Part shown: piece by piece, positions 43,540 through 52,035 of the stretch
Numbering within the stretch: position 1 is the first letter of the stretch
Layout of the letters: the number at the start of each line of letters is the position of its first letter
Origin: an uncultured Pseudomonadota bacterium
GTDB lineage: Bacteria > Bdellovibrionota_B > Oligoflexia > Oligoflexales > CAIYRB01
Length of the DNA stretch: 64,000 nt
Direction of reading: 5' to 3'
NCBI GenBank assembly: GCA_903928445.1
Contig: CAIYRB010000182.1
Location: 32,417 to 96,416, forward strand
Made by a program: the position numbers and the translations under genes
The notes under the pieces: model-generated
Database searches by the model: none
What the model saw: only the letters and a program-made list of their open reading frames with translations
Told to the model about the DNA's origin: nothing

Positions 43540-44259
43540 CTAGCAACATCCGATTGCAGCCTCTGGTTTGGTCTCCTCTTTGATCGTCCCAGACGGCGCG
43601 TGGCAACGGATCCATTCGTAGAGCTTAGCGGCAATGATGGCGCCAATGGTCGGTCCAAGCAGATAGATCCAGAGGACGTCGGTGCGTCCCTCGGCCAACG
43701 CGGGTGCCAGTGCTCGCGCAGGGTTCAAAGCCGCTCCCGTAATGGGACCGCCGATATAGGCACAAACCGTGACGGCCGCCCCGACCGCGGCGCCGGCCAT
43801 TGTGCCTACGGCGCGGGTGTCGGTTGCGACGGCGCTGACAACGAACATGAGGACAAATGTTAGCAGGATCTCCCAGCCGAAGGCCTGCATGACCAGCACA
43901 TGGGGAATGGCGGCACCGTATCCTGCACCAGCAGGTAACAGCAGCGTGCTCATTCCGGTTGCCGCAAGGGCACCTAGGATTTGGGCAAGCCAGTATGCTG
44001 GAATCTGACGGACTGGAAAATGCCGTGCGACAGCAAATGCAGCGGTTACCGCTGGGTTTAAGTGCGCACCCGATATATGGCCGACGGCATAGATCATGGC
44101 GGTGACGATGAGACCAAAGATAGCCGGGATGGCGGCCGCATTGAGCGAGCCCGGGAATCGCTCCGCCACCATAATGGCGCCGCAGCCGCTGAAGACGATG
44201 GCAAATGTTCCGATAAACTCTGCAGTCATTTTACTTAACAATGATTGATCTAGTCGCAT
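43540..44259 (-). CDS. Aquaporin-type (MIP family) channel
   Basis: The two half-helix motifs are present as HLNPAVT and ALNPARAL, and six membrane helices fit the MIP fold. The second motif is NPAR followed by Ala rather than NPARD, so a water channel (AqpZ-like) is more likely than a glycerol facilitator. The frame is open upstream to 44394, but ATG 44259 (GGAT about 8 bases before) or ATG 44286 is more plausible, because the upstream TonB-like gene ends at 44297. The C-terminus ends in two cysteines. Confidence 0.88.
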   Translation of the reverse strand: MRLDQSLLSKMTAEFIGTFAIVFSGCGAIMVAERFPGSLNAAAIPAIFGLIVTAMIYAVGHISGAHLNPAVTAAFAVARHFPVRQIPAYWLAQILGALAATGMSTLLLPAGAGYGAAIPHVLVMQAFGWEILLTFVLMFVVSAVATDTRAVGTMAGAAVGAAVTVCAYIGGPITGAALNPARALAPALAEGRTDVLWIYLLGPTIGAIIAAKLYEWIRCHAPSGTIKEETKPEAAIGCC

Positions 44260-44296
44260 TGGTAGCATCCTATACAAGGGCGGCATGCCATCTTGT

Positions 44297-45328
44297 TTAT
44301 GGTTCGCGGTCGCGAATGGCCCCATGGAACGCAGGGGACTCTTCGAGCTTAGCCCGGGCGCCATGGTCGCGCTCTCGTGCACGTTCGGCCTCACGGTCTG
44401 GTAGCGGAATATTTAGGGCGATTATGCCCACACCAAGACTTGCGATACCGGTTGGATCTGTCACCGTTGCACGCATGCGGTCGACGTAGCGAATTCGTTC
44501 AATCACCAGTTTGTGGCCGTCGATATGGTACGTGTCCAGGTATGAGCTACCAATGCCTGTTTTCTGCTCGGTGCGTTGATGTAGGGTGATGGTGATCTCG
44601 TGGCTGCCAAGGTCTTGGAATAGGGCTAAGACAAGGCCTTGGTTGTGTGGCGTGCGCAAGCCTTCGAAGAGGACGGCCCTTAGGACGGGGTCACCATCGA
44701 TAGATTCAAAATACCACGTGGAATCGGCACGACGCATGAGGACGGCGATGGCTTTTGCGCTGGTGTCCGTGTTTCGGTAGGTTAAGGGGATGTCAAAGAC
44801 ACCCGCCATGCGGTCACCCGTCGCCATCGCTTCAGGTGAGGCCCGTCGACTTATGCGGGCTCCAGTTGGAGCGGTGCCCTCGGCGGGTTGCCAATCCGCG
44901 TTAGGGAAGAGATCGGTGTAAGCGCGGCCAATGGCGGATCTTGCCTTTGGCTGCGTCGCGGCTGCAAGCCTTCTTGTCTTGCTGCCGGTGGCTCGGCCTG
45001 CCTTGCTAGACTGCAACAGGCGAGACTCCGTAGCCAAACGGGCGGGTGCGACGAAGTCAGGGGGCAGTGCAGATTTAGTCGCCGGTTTGTCGACAAGGTG
45101 AATCCTGACGGGGGTGTCTTTTCGCGCCACCATCGGCTGCAATGGTAAGGGCTTGCGATGCAAGGTTGCAACGGTGGCATGCATTGCAAGCGCTAAAGCG
45201 AGCGCAGTTGTGGGACGTCCAAGTCCTCTTAGCTGTCGCAGCAGAGGAGTGTCACTCGATATCGATTTAGCGGCGTTTGAGTTTGCGGCACCAGCCCTCA
45301 AGTATGACGGTATCGGCAAACGTAGCAC
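44297..45328 (-). CDS. TonB-like membrane-anchored periplasmic protein of unknown function
   Basis: A 343-residue protein. One membrane helix near residues 38-56 (TTALALALAMHATVATL) includes a histidine, as in TonB proteins that couple to ExbB-ExbD, and it is followed by a Pro/Lys/Arg-rich linker with VRIHLVDKPAT. The C-terminal half (about 170-310) has beta-type alternation but lacks a clear TonB C-terminal domain. No exbB or exbD gene is adjacent. The start is GTG with a weak ribosome site. It is 37 bases upstream of the aquaporin gene. Confidence 0.55.
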   Translation of the reverse strand: MLRLPIPSYLRAGAANSNAAKSISSDTPLLRQLRGLGRPTTALALALAMHATVATLHRKPLPLQPMVARKDTPVRIHLVDKPATKSALPPDFVAPARLATESRLLQSSKAGRATGSKTRRLAAATQPKARSAIGRAYTDLFPNADWQPAEGTAPTGARISRRASPEAMATGDRMAGVFDIPLTYRNTDTSAKAIAVLMRRADSTWYFESIDGDPVLRAVLFEGLRTPHNQGLVLALFQDLGSHEITITLHQRTEQKTGIGSSYLDTYHIDGHKLVIERIRYVDRMRATVTDPTGIASLGVGIIALNIPLPDREAERARERDHGARAKLEESPAFHGAIRDREP

Positions 45329-45441
45329 ACCGATCGACGCCCGGCTTGGGTTGTCCCCAGCGTGGACGCATATCTATCACTTTTACTCCTAAATTGTAAG
45401 CTGTTACGGGCTGATCGCGGCGACTCGGACTTAAACTCCCG

Positions 45442-45457
45442 ATTAGCCGCGGCTAAT
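45442..45457. repeat. 16-bp perfect palindrome in the gap before the TonB-like gene
   Basis: ATTAGCCGCGGCTAAT is its own reverse complement. It lies between the end of the RlhA-like gene (45608) and the start of the TonB-like gene (45328) on the minus strand. No T-run follows, so it is more like an operator site than a terminator. It is unrelated in sequence to the palindrome at 35471. Confidence 0.4.
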
Positions 45458-45607
45458 GTGCACTATAGGCCATGCTGGCCGAATACCTGGATAACATTCT
45501 GATATCCCAGCAGTTTTACCTGGTCAGGACTCGCCAGAGGAATGGTATTTGTCGGTGTCATTTTATGCAAACGATGACGAAGGCCATTGCTGCTCAAACG
45601 AAATGGC

Positions 45608-48277
45608 CTATAACAGGACTCGGTCAAAGTTAGCGCCATGCGTCGTCGCCACCTTGCTTCGTGTCGTCGCAGCACTGAGCACCCGCCCTAGAGCGTCTTC
45701 ATCGTATGGACGAGTCAGAAAATCGAGGCGAAAGCGCCCGATGCCCATCTGAGCAAGCTCGGCCTGCTCGGCGGTCCAAGAGAAAGCCTGCTCCCCGTAG
45801 ACGATCGACTTGCACGATTCGTGCGCGACGTGAAAGCGTTCACCTTTGGGGTTCTCAACCACTAAGGTCCGGTAGCCACAGACCTTCGCCGTCGGACAAC
45901 CACCGTGGAGTGCCGTCAAGGAGCAGGCCTCGGCAATAAATAATGGCGTGTCCTTATACAAGATCACCTGTAGCACAGACCTTTCGCATTCCGACAGCTG
46001 CTCGAGGTGCGCCTTTAGATTAGCGCGGTCATCCTCGATGGATAAACAGATCTGGCTGACACCTTGCGCCTGCCAAAACCGCGTTGCCACCGAATTAAGC
46101 GCATAAAGTGTGAAGTCAGAGGCGATATCGAGCGTGGCGGTATCGATGCCCCAGCTACGCAGTAGCTCTAGAGCGCCGATATTGCCGATCTCGATATGCC
46201 TTAGACCAAGGTTCAAGGCGGCGGTGAACCAACGTTTCAGCAGCGCCTCGTCCCACGCACGAATCACCGTGGGAAGCGCCAGGCGTAGTGTCAGGGCGCT
46301 GGACTTGGCGAGATCAGCGAGTTCGCCGGCCAGGGCGGCTGGTGATAGATCGTCGAGAAAGGCGCGCTTTGGTTCAAAGACCAGCTCGCTCAGGTTGAAG
46401 GCTGGATGGCGTTTGGCAAAGGCCACGGCTTGACGCAGGGTTTCCAGACGGTCGCTTTTTACGGCAAAGGATCTGTGTTTATCCTGCGGCACCTTGGTGG
46501 ACATACCGCGTGGGGCGATCAACTGATCCTCGGCGCGACTCAGGCGTGCCGCGATGAACGGCGCATAAGCGTGGTGCACGGCCTCGCCTAGTTTGTGCTT
46601 AAGCTGCTTGAGCAGCGAGCGTGGCACAAACCAATGGTCATCTCCAGCAAAGGTGACCGACTTGGCCCGCAGGGCGAAGTCGCCGAGCAATTGGAAGAGC
46701 TGATGCGCATCGCGCTTTAACGTTGATTGGCCAGTGCTGGTGACCATCGGTACCAAGACCTGGGCGCTTGCCAGCAAGTCGCCAAATTTAAACGCCTCGG
46801 CGATCAGGGTAACTTGGTCCGCATGGGACGATGCGGTGATGACGATGTCGATCAGTCGCACCGCCTTGAGCTTGGACTCCTGCGGTGGCACTGTGAGCTG
46901 CGTGACGCGGCGCTTTAAGTCGGCCGAACGGATCTTAAACAGGAGGTCGCCGACAGACGGGGGCGGCGCATCTTTTGGCAGCTCGATCTCGACGCGACTG
47001 CCTGGGGCGGCTTCGGTCAGGCGTTGGTTGCCTTGACGCATGTCGCGCAGGGAAAACTCAAGGTGTTGATTGCCGTAGGTGACGAGCATAGCGCCTGGGT
47101 CGCGGCTGACGTGGCGGCCGTCTTGCGGCAGCGCGTGCGATACCCGCTGGCTTTGTTGCGGCACCAGACGTAGTCCGTCAAAGCGCTCAAGAGCGACCTC
47201 GGTGTCGACGCTCACCCAGGGGCCGCGAACCGCGACGATGCGGCCTAGAGGAACGCCAGCGTGCGTCGGGTTGTCGAGGTCGATGACATTTTCCAGGTAG
47301 CGGCTTTTGACAAAGAGCGAGGTCGGTTGGCGCTGAAAGGATAAAGCTAGGTCGGCCGCGACGGGGACTTGGTCGGCGTGGATGTGGTTGAGTTCCACCG
47401 CCGTCTTCGGTGCCGCGGGGCGCAGCGTCGAGGCACCGTAGAGCGCATCGAGGCGCTGCCGGTAGAGGCGCACGACGGAGCTGACATACTGCGCGTCCTT
47501 TTTACGGCCTTCGATCTTTAAGGTGTCGATCCCGGCTTTGATCAGCAGATCAAGATGCGCCGAGGTATCGAGGTCTTTCATACTAAAGAGAAAGCCGTGA
47601 CCTGGTTCACTGATGATCTTATACGGCTGGCGACAGGTGTAGGCGCATTCGCCGCGGTTGCCGCTGCGGGCATCGCCGGCACCGCTAAAAAAGCACAGGC
47701 CACTGTAGCTGTAGCACAGGCTGCCGTGACAGAAGGCTTCGATCTCGACTTGGTCACGAGGAATCTCGGCGCGGATGTGGCGTAGCTCCTGGGCCGTCAA
47801 TTCCCTGGCGAGTACCACGCGGCGAAAGCCGAGGGCCTGGGCTTGTTTGACGCCGGCAGCGTTGTGTACGGCTAGCTGCGTTGAGGCATGAAGGCGCAGG
47901 GCAGGAAAGAAGCGTCGGACGATGCTGGCGACCGCGAGGTCTTGGACGATGATCGCATCGACTTCGAGGTCTTCGAGGGTGCTGAGAGTCGCCAGCAGGC
48001 TTTTCAGTTCCTGATCTTTGATCAAGATATTGAGCGTGACCAAGACCTGCATGCCGTACTCGTGCGCCAAGGGCACGAGTTCGCGCAGATCGTCAGGCGT
48101 GAAGTTTTCTGCCCGAGCGCGCGCATTGAAGGTCTTGAGTCCTAGGTAGACGGCGTCAGCGCCGGCATTTAACGCCGCAAAGAATTGCTCACGGCCACCG
48201 GCGGGAGCAAGGATCTCCGGTGCTTTGAGGGGATTTGGTTGTGGGGTCTTGTTCGTCACGGCAGCGTCGTATACCAC
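45608..48277 (-). CDS. rlhA: U32 family protein, RlhA-like (23S rRNA hydroxylation), long form
   Basis: The N-terminal half is a classic U32 collagenase-like domain: EILAPAGGREQFFAALNAGADAVYLGL, and the Cys cluster FCHGSLCYSYSGLC plus GECAYTC, which in the family binds iron-sulfur or supports RNA modification. E. coli RlhA hydroxylates C2501 of 23S rRNA together with prephenate and iron-sulfur functions. The present protein is 889 residues rather than about 650, with an extra C-terminal domain that has another Cys pair (LHGGCPTAKVCGY). The start is GTG at 48277; a second GTG 18 bases later is possible. The specific substrate is inferred. Confidence 0.82.
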   Translation of the reverse strand: MVYDAAVTNKTPQPNPLKAPEILAPAGGREQFFAALNAGADAVYLGLKTFNARARAENFTPDDLRELVPLAHEYGMQVLVTLNILIKDQELKSLLATLSTLEDLEVDAIIVQDLAVASIVRRFFPALRLHASTQLAVHNAAGVKQAQALGFRRVVLARELTAQELRHIRAEIPRDQVEIEAFCHGSLCYSYSGLCFFSGAGDARSGNRGECAYTCRQPYKIISEPGHGFLFSMKDLDTSAHLDLLIKAGIDTLKIEGRKKDAQYVSSVVRLYRQRLDALYGASTLRPAAPKTAVELNHIHADQVPVAADLALSFQRQPTSLFVKSRYLENVIDLDNPTHAGVPLGRIVAVRGPWVSVDTEVALERFDGLRLVPQQSQRVSHALPQDGRHVSRDPGAMLVTYGNQHLEFSLRDMRQGNQRLTEAAPGSRVEIELPKDAPPPSVGDLLFKIRSADLKRRVTQLTVPPQESKLKAVRLIDIVITASSHADQVTLIAEAFKFGDLLASAQVLVPMVTSTGQSTLKRDAHQLFQLLGDFALRAKSVTFAGDDHWFVPRSLLKQLKHKLGEAVHHAYAPFIAARLSRAEDQLIAPRGMSTKVPQDKHRSFAVKSDRLETLRQAVAFAKRHPAFNLSELVFEPKRAFLDDLSPAALAGELADLAKSSALTLRLALPTVIRAWDEALLKRWFTAALNLGLRHIEIGNIGALELLRSWGIDTATLDIASDFTLYALNSVATRFWQAQGVSQICLSIEDDRANLKAHLEQLSECERSVLQVILYKDTPLFIAEACSLTALHGGCPTAKVCGYRTLVVENPKGERFHVAHESCKSIVYGEQAFSWTAEQAELAQMGIGRFRLDFLTRPYDEDALGRVLSAATTRSKVATTHGANFDRVLL

Positions 48278-48602
48278 AGGCGCTTGGGCCGTGGAACATG
48301 GGGCGATTTAAGGTACGAGTATTAGGAAGTTAGATCCTATTGCAGACGCGCGTCCAGAGGTGTTGGAACTCGATCTTTCGAGGCAGTAAAGGTTCATCCG
48401 GCCCAAGGGTGACGACGGCCCGTACCAGCGACGCCAAGGTTGCCACCTTGAAAGCGAGGGTGATTGTAATAGTCGGCGCCCGACATGCATTGTGTCGCTG
48501 GCCCTTCCTATCACCGTACGTCATGCTCGTCACGCAGATCACACCCGGAGCGGTTTCGCTGGCGACATTCCACTAAAAAAAGCTTGTTTCTGGAGCTTAT
48601 AT
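48278..48602. other. Intergenic region between the RlhA-like gene and tumE
   Basis: No gene could be supported on either strand; short open frames here lack ribosome sites and protein-like composition. The region must hold the divergent promoters of the RlhA-like gene and the toxin pair, but no clear -35/-10 pair was seen. Just before tumE the sequence becomes AT-rich (ACTAAAAAAAGCTTG). The TumE ribosome site GGAG is at its end. Confidence 0.4.
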
Positions 48603-48929
48603 ATGGCCAATATACCATATAATGGGGCCTTGCTTGTTTACCATGCAAAAGTAACCCTGGTCCACCGAAGGTCCGATGCTGTCGCGATTGCTGAATTGAA
48701 AGTATGGCAGGTGCCAAAGTGCGAAGCGTTCCCGGAGGGTATCAAATACTCGTTATTTCTAGTGCACAAAGCCACCGGGCACGTTCTCGTAGGTTATGAC
48801 AATCATAAACCAAAAGGCCACCATATCCATGTCGGCGATGCCGAACATGTTTACGTATTTATCAACGTTGAGGCATTACTCGGAGAGTTTTGGCAGATGG
48901 TCGAAGAGCGAGGGTATTTAGTAAAATGA
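48603..48929 (+). CDS. tumE: TumE-type toxin (DUF6516 family)
   Basis: A 108-residue protein whose second half has the family blocks VWQVPKCEAFPEGIKYSLFL, LVGYDNHKPKGHHIHVGDAE and a C-terminal VYVFINVEALLGEFW. TumE toxins pair with a winged-helix antitoxin; the toxin is thought to affect RNA or nucleic acid processes, but this is not proven. ATG 48603 with GGAG about 8 bases upstream is preferred over the longer frame. Its stop overlaps the next gene (ATGA). Base composition appears lower in GC than the flanking genes, which suggests transfer. Confidence 0.8.
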   Translation: MANIPYNGALLVYHAKVTLVHRRSDAVAIAELKVWQVPKCEAFPEGIKYSLFLVHKATGHVLVGYDNHKPKGHHIHVGDAEHVYVFINVEALLGEFWQMVEERGYLVK

Positions 48930-49294
48930 AGGCAAAAAAAATACGCATTATATTGCAGTCAGTGGATGACATCAAAGCAGAGTGGAACGCGGCCCTAAAG
49001 GGCAAGTTCAAGTCAACTTCCAAGGGCGATGAGATTATCGTGACTGGGTTGGCTACCATTGCAAAAATCTTCTCAAAAACGAGGATTGAGATCCTCCAGG
49101 TCATCATCAATCAAAAGCCGCAGTCGATTTATGCGCTGGCGAAGATCGTCAAGCGTGATTTTAAGAACGTCCACTCGGATGTGCAATTTCTAGCCGAGGT
49201 CGGATTAATCAAGCTCAAGGAAACAGGGAACGGTCGAAGTGGTCTGCGACCTGTCGCAAGGTATTCTGGAATTGAGCTGGAGTTCGCGGCTTGA
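48926..49294 (+). CDS. tumA: TumA-type winged-helix antitoxin
   Basis: A 122-residue protein with a winged-helix DNA-binding region at about 50-105 (TRIEILQVIINQKPQSIYAL, then VHSDVQFLAEVGLIKLKE), matching the HVO_A0114-type putative transcription regulators that serve as TumA antitoxins. The antitoxin is encoded after the toxin, with ATGA overlap. It probably neutralises the toxin and represses the pair. The same frame stays open for about 40 codons after the stop, without a start. Confidence 0.8.
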   Translation: MKAKKIRIILQSVDDIKAEWNAALKGKFKSTSKGDEIIVTGLATIAKIFSKTRIEILQVIINQKPQSIYALAKIVKRDFKNVHSDVQFLAEVGLIKLKETGNGRSGLRPVARYSGIELEFAA

Positions 49295-49536
49295 AGTTGG
49301 GCAGGCACTGCGCGTCGTCCTGACGGGTCGATTTTTCCCTCCGTCATTGCCGATACCGAACCGGACGGCTGGGCGCAGAAAGTCATCATCCGTGATCACA
49401 AAAAGCGGCGGGAAAGAGCGCGGGCGACCTGGGCAAGCGTTCCTCCGCCGGTACGTTCCAAGTGCCGCTGATGTGTGCTTAGGCCGTGCTTCAAAACCTG
49501 TCGGCCCAGGGGGGGGTGCTTCGCGCGTTGACGGAT

Positions 49537-50208
49537 TTATCCCTCAGATTTACGCTGCGCCAACCAGTCTCGTGCCTTGTCAGTCAGTACATATTTCTGC
49601 AACCGACTGCTGGGCCTGTCGGGAATCGTCATGTCGACCAAGGCGTCGGCTAAGGCTGGATTGAGATAACGCACGCGGAAGGACTTACGGTCCGACAGGC
49701 CAAGTTTGGCCTGTAATTCCGAGCCGCTCATCGGACCCTTAAGGGCCGCCAGCAGCTTAGCGACTTGGGGGGTGACTTGGGGGGTGACTTGATGGGTCGC
49801 AGTGCTCATCGCTCCAAGGATCATTCGGAGCATGAAGGTGATAAATGGTGCGGAGTCAGTCCGGGCGGTGCTGGTGCGCAATGCGGTGTAATACTCGGCC
49901 TGATGCTCATAGACCAGGGAGTTAAAGTGGTCGTAGGCTGCCAGGGCGTTTTTCACCTCCTGCACTTCGCGGGGTGGCGCGATGACCCGTTTGCCATCAA
50001 GTATCGCGGTAATCTGGCTTTCACTTAGCGTGTTGCCCTCAATGGCTAGTGAACCATGGATGGTGCGAACCCGGTTGACGCGTCGCAGTCGGAGCGCTTT
50101 AGACTGCTCGGTAAGCAAAGTGAGCCGACCGATGGCTTGGCTTATAGCTGCTACCTGATTCAGGATTTCGGTGGTAATGGTGTAGGGAGGTTGGTAGCTG
50201 TCAGTCAT
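49537..50208 (-). CDS. Fic-family protein with the catalytic core deleted in frame
   Basis: The N-terminal part matches Fic proteins: PPYTITTEILNQVAAIS, the inhibitory helix region RTIHGSLAIEGNTLSESQI, and ILDGKRVIAPPREVQEVKNA. Normal relatives then have about 130 residues with the active site HPFxxGNGR. Here that part is missing: the sequence jumps from AYDHFNSL to VYEHQAEYYTAL, which in relatives lies after the active site. The winged-helix C-terminus (SELQAKLGLSDRKSFRVRYL, TIPDRPSSRLQKYVLT) is intact. The 223-residue frame is unbroken, so it may still be translated, but AMPylation is impossible. It may act only as a DNA-binding or decoy protein, or be decaying. Confidence 0.8.
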   Translation of the reverse strand: MTDSYQPPYTITTEILNQVAAISQAIGRLTLLTEQSKALRLRRVNRVRTIHGSLAIEGNTLSESQITAILDGKRVIAPPREVQEVKNALAAYDHFNSLVYEHQAEYYTALRTSTARTDSAPFITFMLRMILGAMSTATHQVTPQVTPQVAKLLAALKGPMSGSELQAKLGLSDRKSFRVRYLNPALADALVDMTIPDRPSSRLQKYVLTDKARDWLAQRKSEG

Positions 50209-50241
50209 CCAGCTCGGTCTCCCGGCAAAAGCCTACCCAAG

Positions 50242-52035
50242 TTACAACCCGATCCGCGCCAAAGCCTTAATCTGATACGCCTGGTACTGCGGCCGCCTGC
50301 CATCGTCGAGGGTTTGCACTTCACTGCTCAGATCGAACCCAGCACCCCAAGCGATCAGGCGAGCTGGCCGGTCTTGGTAAGCGCTGAGCGAGATGCCGTA
50401 GCCAAACGTGGACTGCGTCTGCTGACGATTGCCCGCAAAGCCGGCGCGGCCGATGGTCAATGGTAATAAGGAGAACTCGGCATTCCAGTCGTAGCGTTCG
50501 AGATCTGGGGTCGAAAATTTGCCGAACAAACCAGCGAAACCACCGCCGCGGATCCAGTCGCCGCCGCCATAGGACTCTTGGTCGACCGACATGCCAGACA
50601 AGGAGCCGAAACCGCCGGCGCGCCAACCACGGATGGCACCTTCAAAGAGGATCAGAGCTTCCTCCCAGTAGATGCGGCCGTAGCCTTGGTAACCCACATA
50701 ACTTCCTTTGGTCGTCTTACCGAAGATCACGCCGCCACCAAAGGCGGTTTTAAACTTAAACAGCAGGGTATGGGTCACTCCAACGCCGGCGCTGTTGAGC
50801 AAATAGAAGGGAAACTTGCCAGACGTGCCTGGCAGTTTGCTCCCTCCTACCGACCACCAGTAGGGTCCCGCGTAGGCGCTGACCTCGTCGAGTAGTTTGT
50901 GGCTGGTGGCATCCGAGGCGATCTCATCGAGAAAGGAGGAACCCGTAGACTCCGCTGCTGGTGCGGCAGCGGGTGGCGTATTCTCTGCGGTGGCCGGCGC
51001 TGGTGTCGCCGGCGGCGCCGCTTCAGTGCTTGGCTTCTCCGCTGCTGCAGCATCTGGAGCTTTTGCTGAGGGGTCGGTCATAGGCACAGGCGCAGGAGCA
51101 GGCGCTGCAACTTGCGCAGCCGGCTTCGGTTGCGGTGGTTCGCCGTGATAGAGCGGCGCAACGATGATCGTCTCTTGATTGCCGCTGTCTTTGAGTCCTT
51201 CGTTAACCGCCAAGCGGGCGAATTTGACGCGTGCGGCCAAGGCGCCGATGCGCGCACCATCGCCGATTTCGATGGCGTGATCGTAGGTCTGGGTGAGAAT
51301 TTTGGCGACGCTGTTATAGGTCTTCACCTCGACGATCTGGGCGGTGCCGAGAGGCTGCTTTTTGAACTCCAACCAGGTGCCGTTGGCCGGATGGAGACTG
51401 CGGATGCTGGTGCGGACCAAGTCGACACGGTCGCCAACCTCGATGTTTTGTTCGGTTCCGCCTGATAGGGTCAGGTACTTACCTTGGATCGACGTGACGT
51501 TGACGTCGACAGGGAGGCGGTTGAGGAGGCGAAAGACCAAAGCTTCGAGGCGGCCAAGCGCTTCTTCAGGTGGAGCGTTGGCCAACCAGTCCCGACTCAC
51601 GGTGTCGGTTTCTAGGAGCTGGGTTTTTAGTCCCTGGTCGGTCAAGCGGGCGGTCATTGTCACCACGTCGCCGCGACTGGTCATGGTTAAGCCGATAAAG
51701 CTTTGTAGCTCGTATTGACTGCGCAGCTCGGCGCGTCCGTCGGCGTCTTGCCACAGGTCTGAGACAAGGTCGTCATTTAGGATGCGAAACTTGTGGCTCT
51801 CCCGGACGATGCTGGGAAAACCATGATCGATCACCTCTTTGGGTGTGCCCGGATCGCCCTCCCATTGCACCGGGATAATGCCGACGTTTTGGATGACCGG
51901 CAGCTTTGGCCAAGGGGGGGTGGCGGCGTGGCCGAGTACCGCCCCTCCTAGCATGCAGATGATAAATAACAACAGACCGAAAGCAGTCGAGAGTTGCGCT
52001 TCAGATCTTCTCGATCTGATGATTTGTGCCGTCAT
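50242..52035 (-). CDS. FlgT-like periplasmic domain plus C-terminal outer-membrane-barrel-like protein
   Basis: A 597-residue protein with a signal peptide ending near GHAATPP. Residues about 45-270 resemble the FlgT middle and C-terminal modules, including VEVGDRVDLVR-like NIEVGDRVDLVR and ILTQTYDHAIEIGDGA. An Ala/Pro/Thr-rich linker (about 300-370) leads to a C-terminal part of strands rich in Gly, Tyr and aromatic residues, ending in KALARIGL, suggestive of a barrel. FlgT is part of a flagellar basal-body ring in Vibrio; here the context is not flagellar. AAGGA lies 6 bases before ATG. It overlaps the spoVR 3' end by 35 bases. Confidence 0.7.
   Translation of the reverse strand: MTAQIIRSRRSEAQLSTAFGLLLFIICMLGGAVLGHAATPPWPKLPVIQNVGIIPVQWEGDPGTPKEVIDHGFPSIVRESHKFRILNDDLVSDLWQDADGRAELRSQYELQSFIGLTMTSRGDVVTMTARLTDQGLKTQLLETDTVSRDWLANAPPEEALGRLEALVFRLLNRLPVDVNVTSIQGKYLTLSGGTEQNIEVGDRVDLVRTSIRSLHPANGTWLEFKKQPLGTAQIVEVKTYNSVAKILTQTYDHAIEIGDGARIGALAARVKFARLAVNEGLKDSGNQETIIVAPLYHGEPPQPKPAAQVAAPAPAPVPMTDPSAKAPDAAAAEKPSTEAAPPATPAPATAENTPPAAAPAAESTGSSFLDEIASDATSHKLLDEVSAYAGPYWWSVGGSKLPGTSGKFPFYLLNSAGVGVTHTLLFKFKTAFGGGVIFGKTTKGSYVGYQGYGRIYWEEALILFEGAIRGWRAGGFGSLSGMSVDQESYGGGDWIRGGGFAGLFGKFSTPDLERYDWNAEFSLLPLTIGRAGFAGNRQQTQSTFGYGISLSAYQDRPARLIAWGAGFDLSSEVQTLDDGRRPQYQAYQIKALARIGL

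Noticed and set aside
49295..49536. Continuation of the tumA frame after its stop, about 40 codons
   Set aside because: Open but with no start and no family pattern; possibly a remnant, but not enough to annotate.
49740..49800. Tandem CACCCCCCAAGT-type repeat considered as a mobile-element or CRISPR trace
   Set aside because: It encodes the VTPQVTPQV linker repeat commonly seen in this Fic subgroup, and only two units are present.
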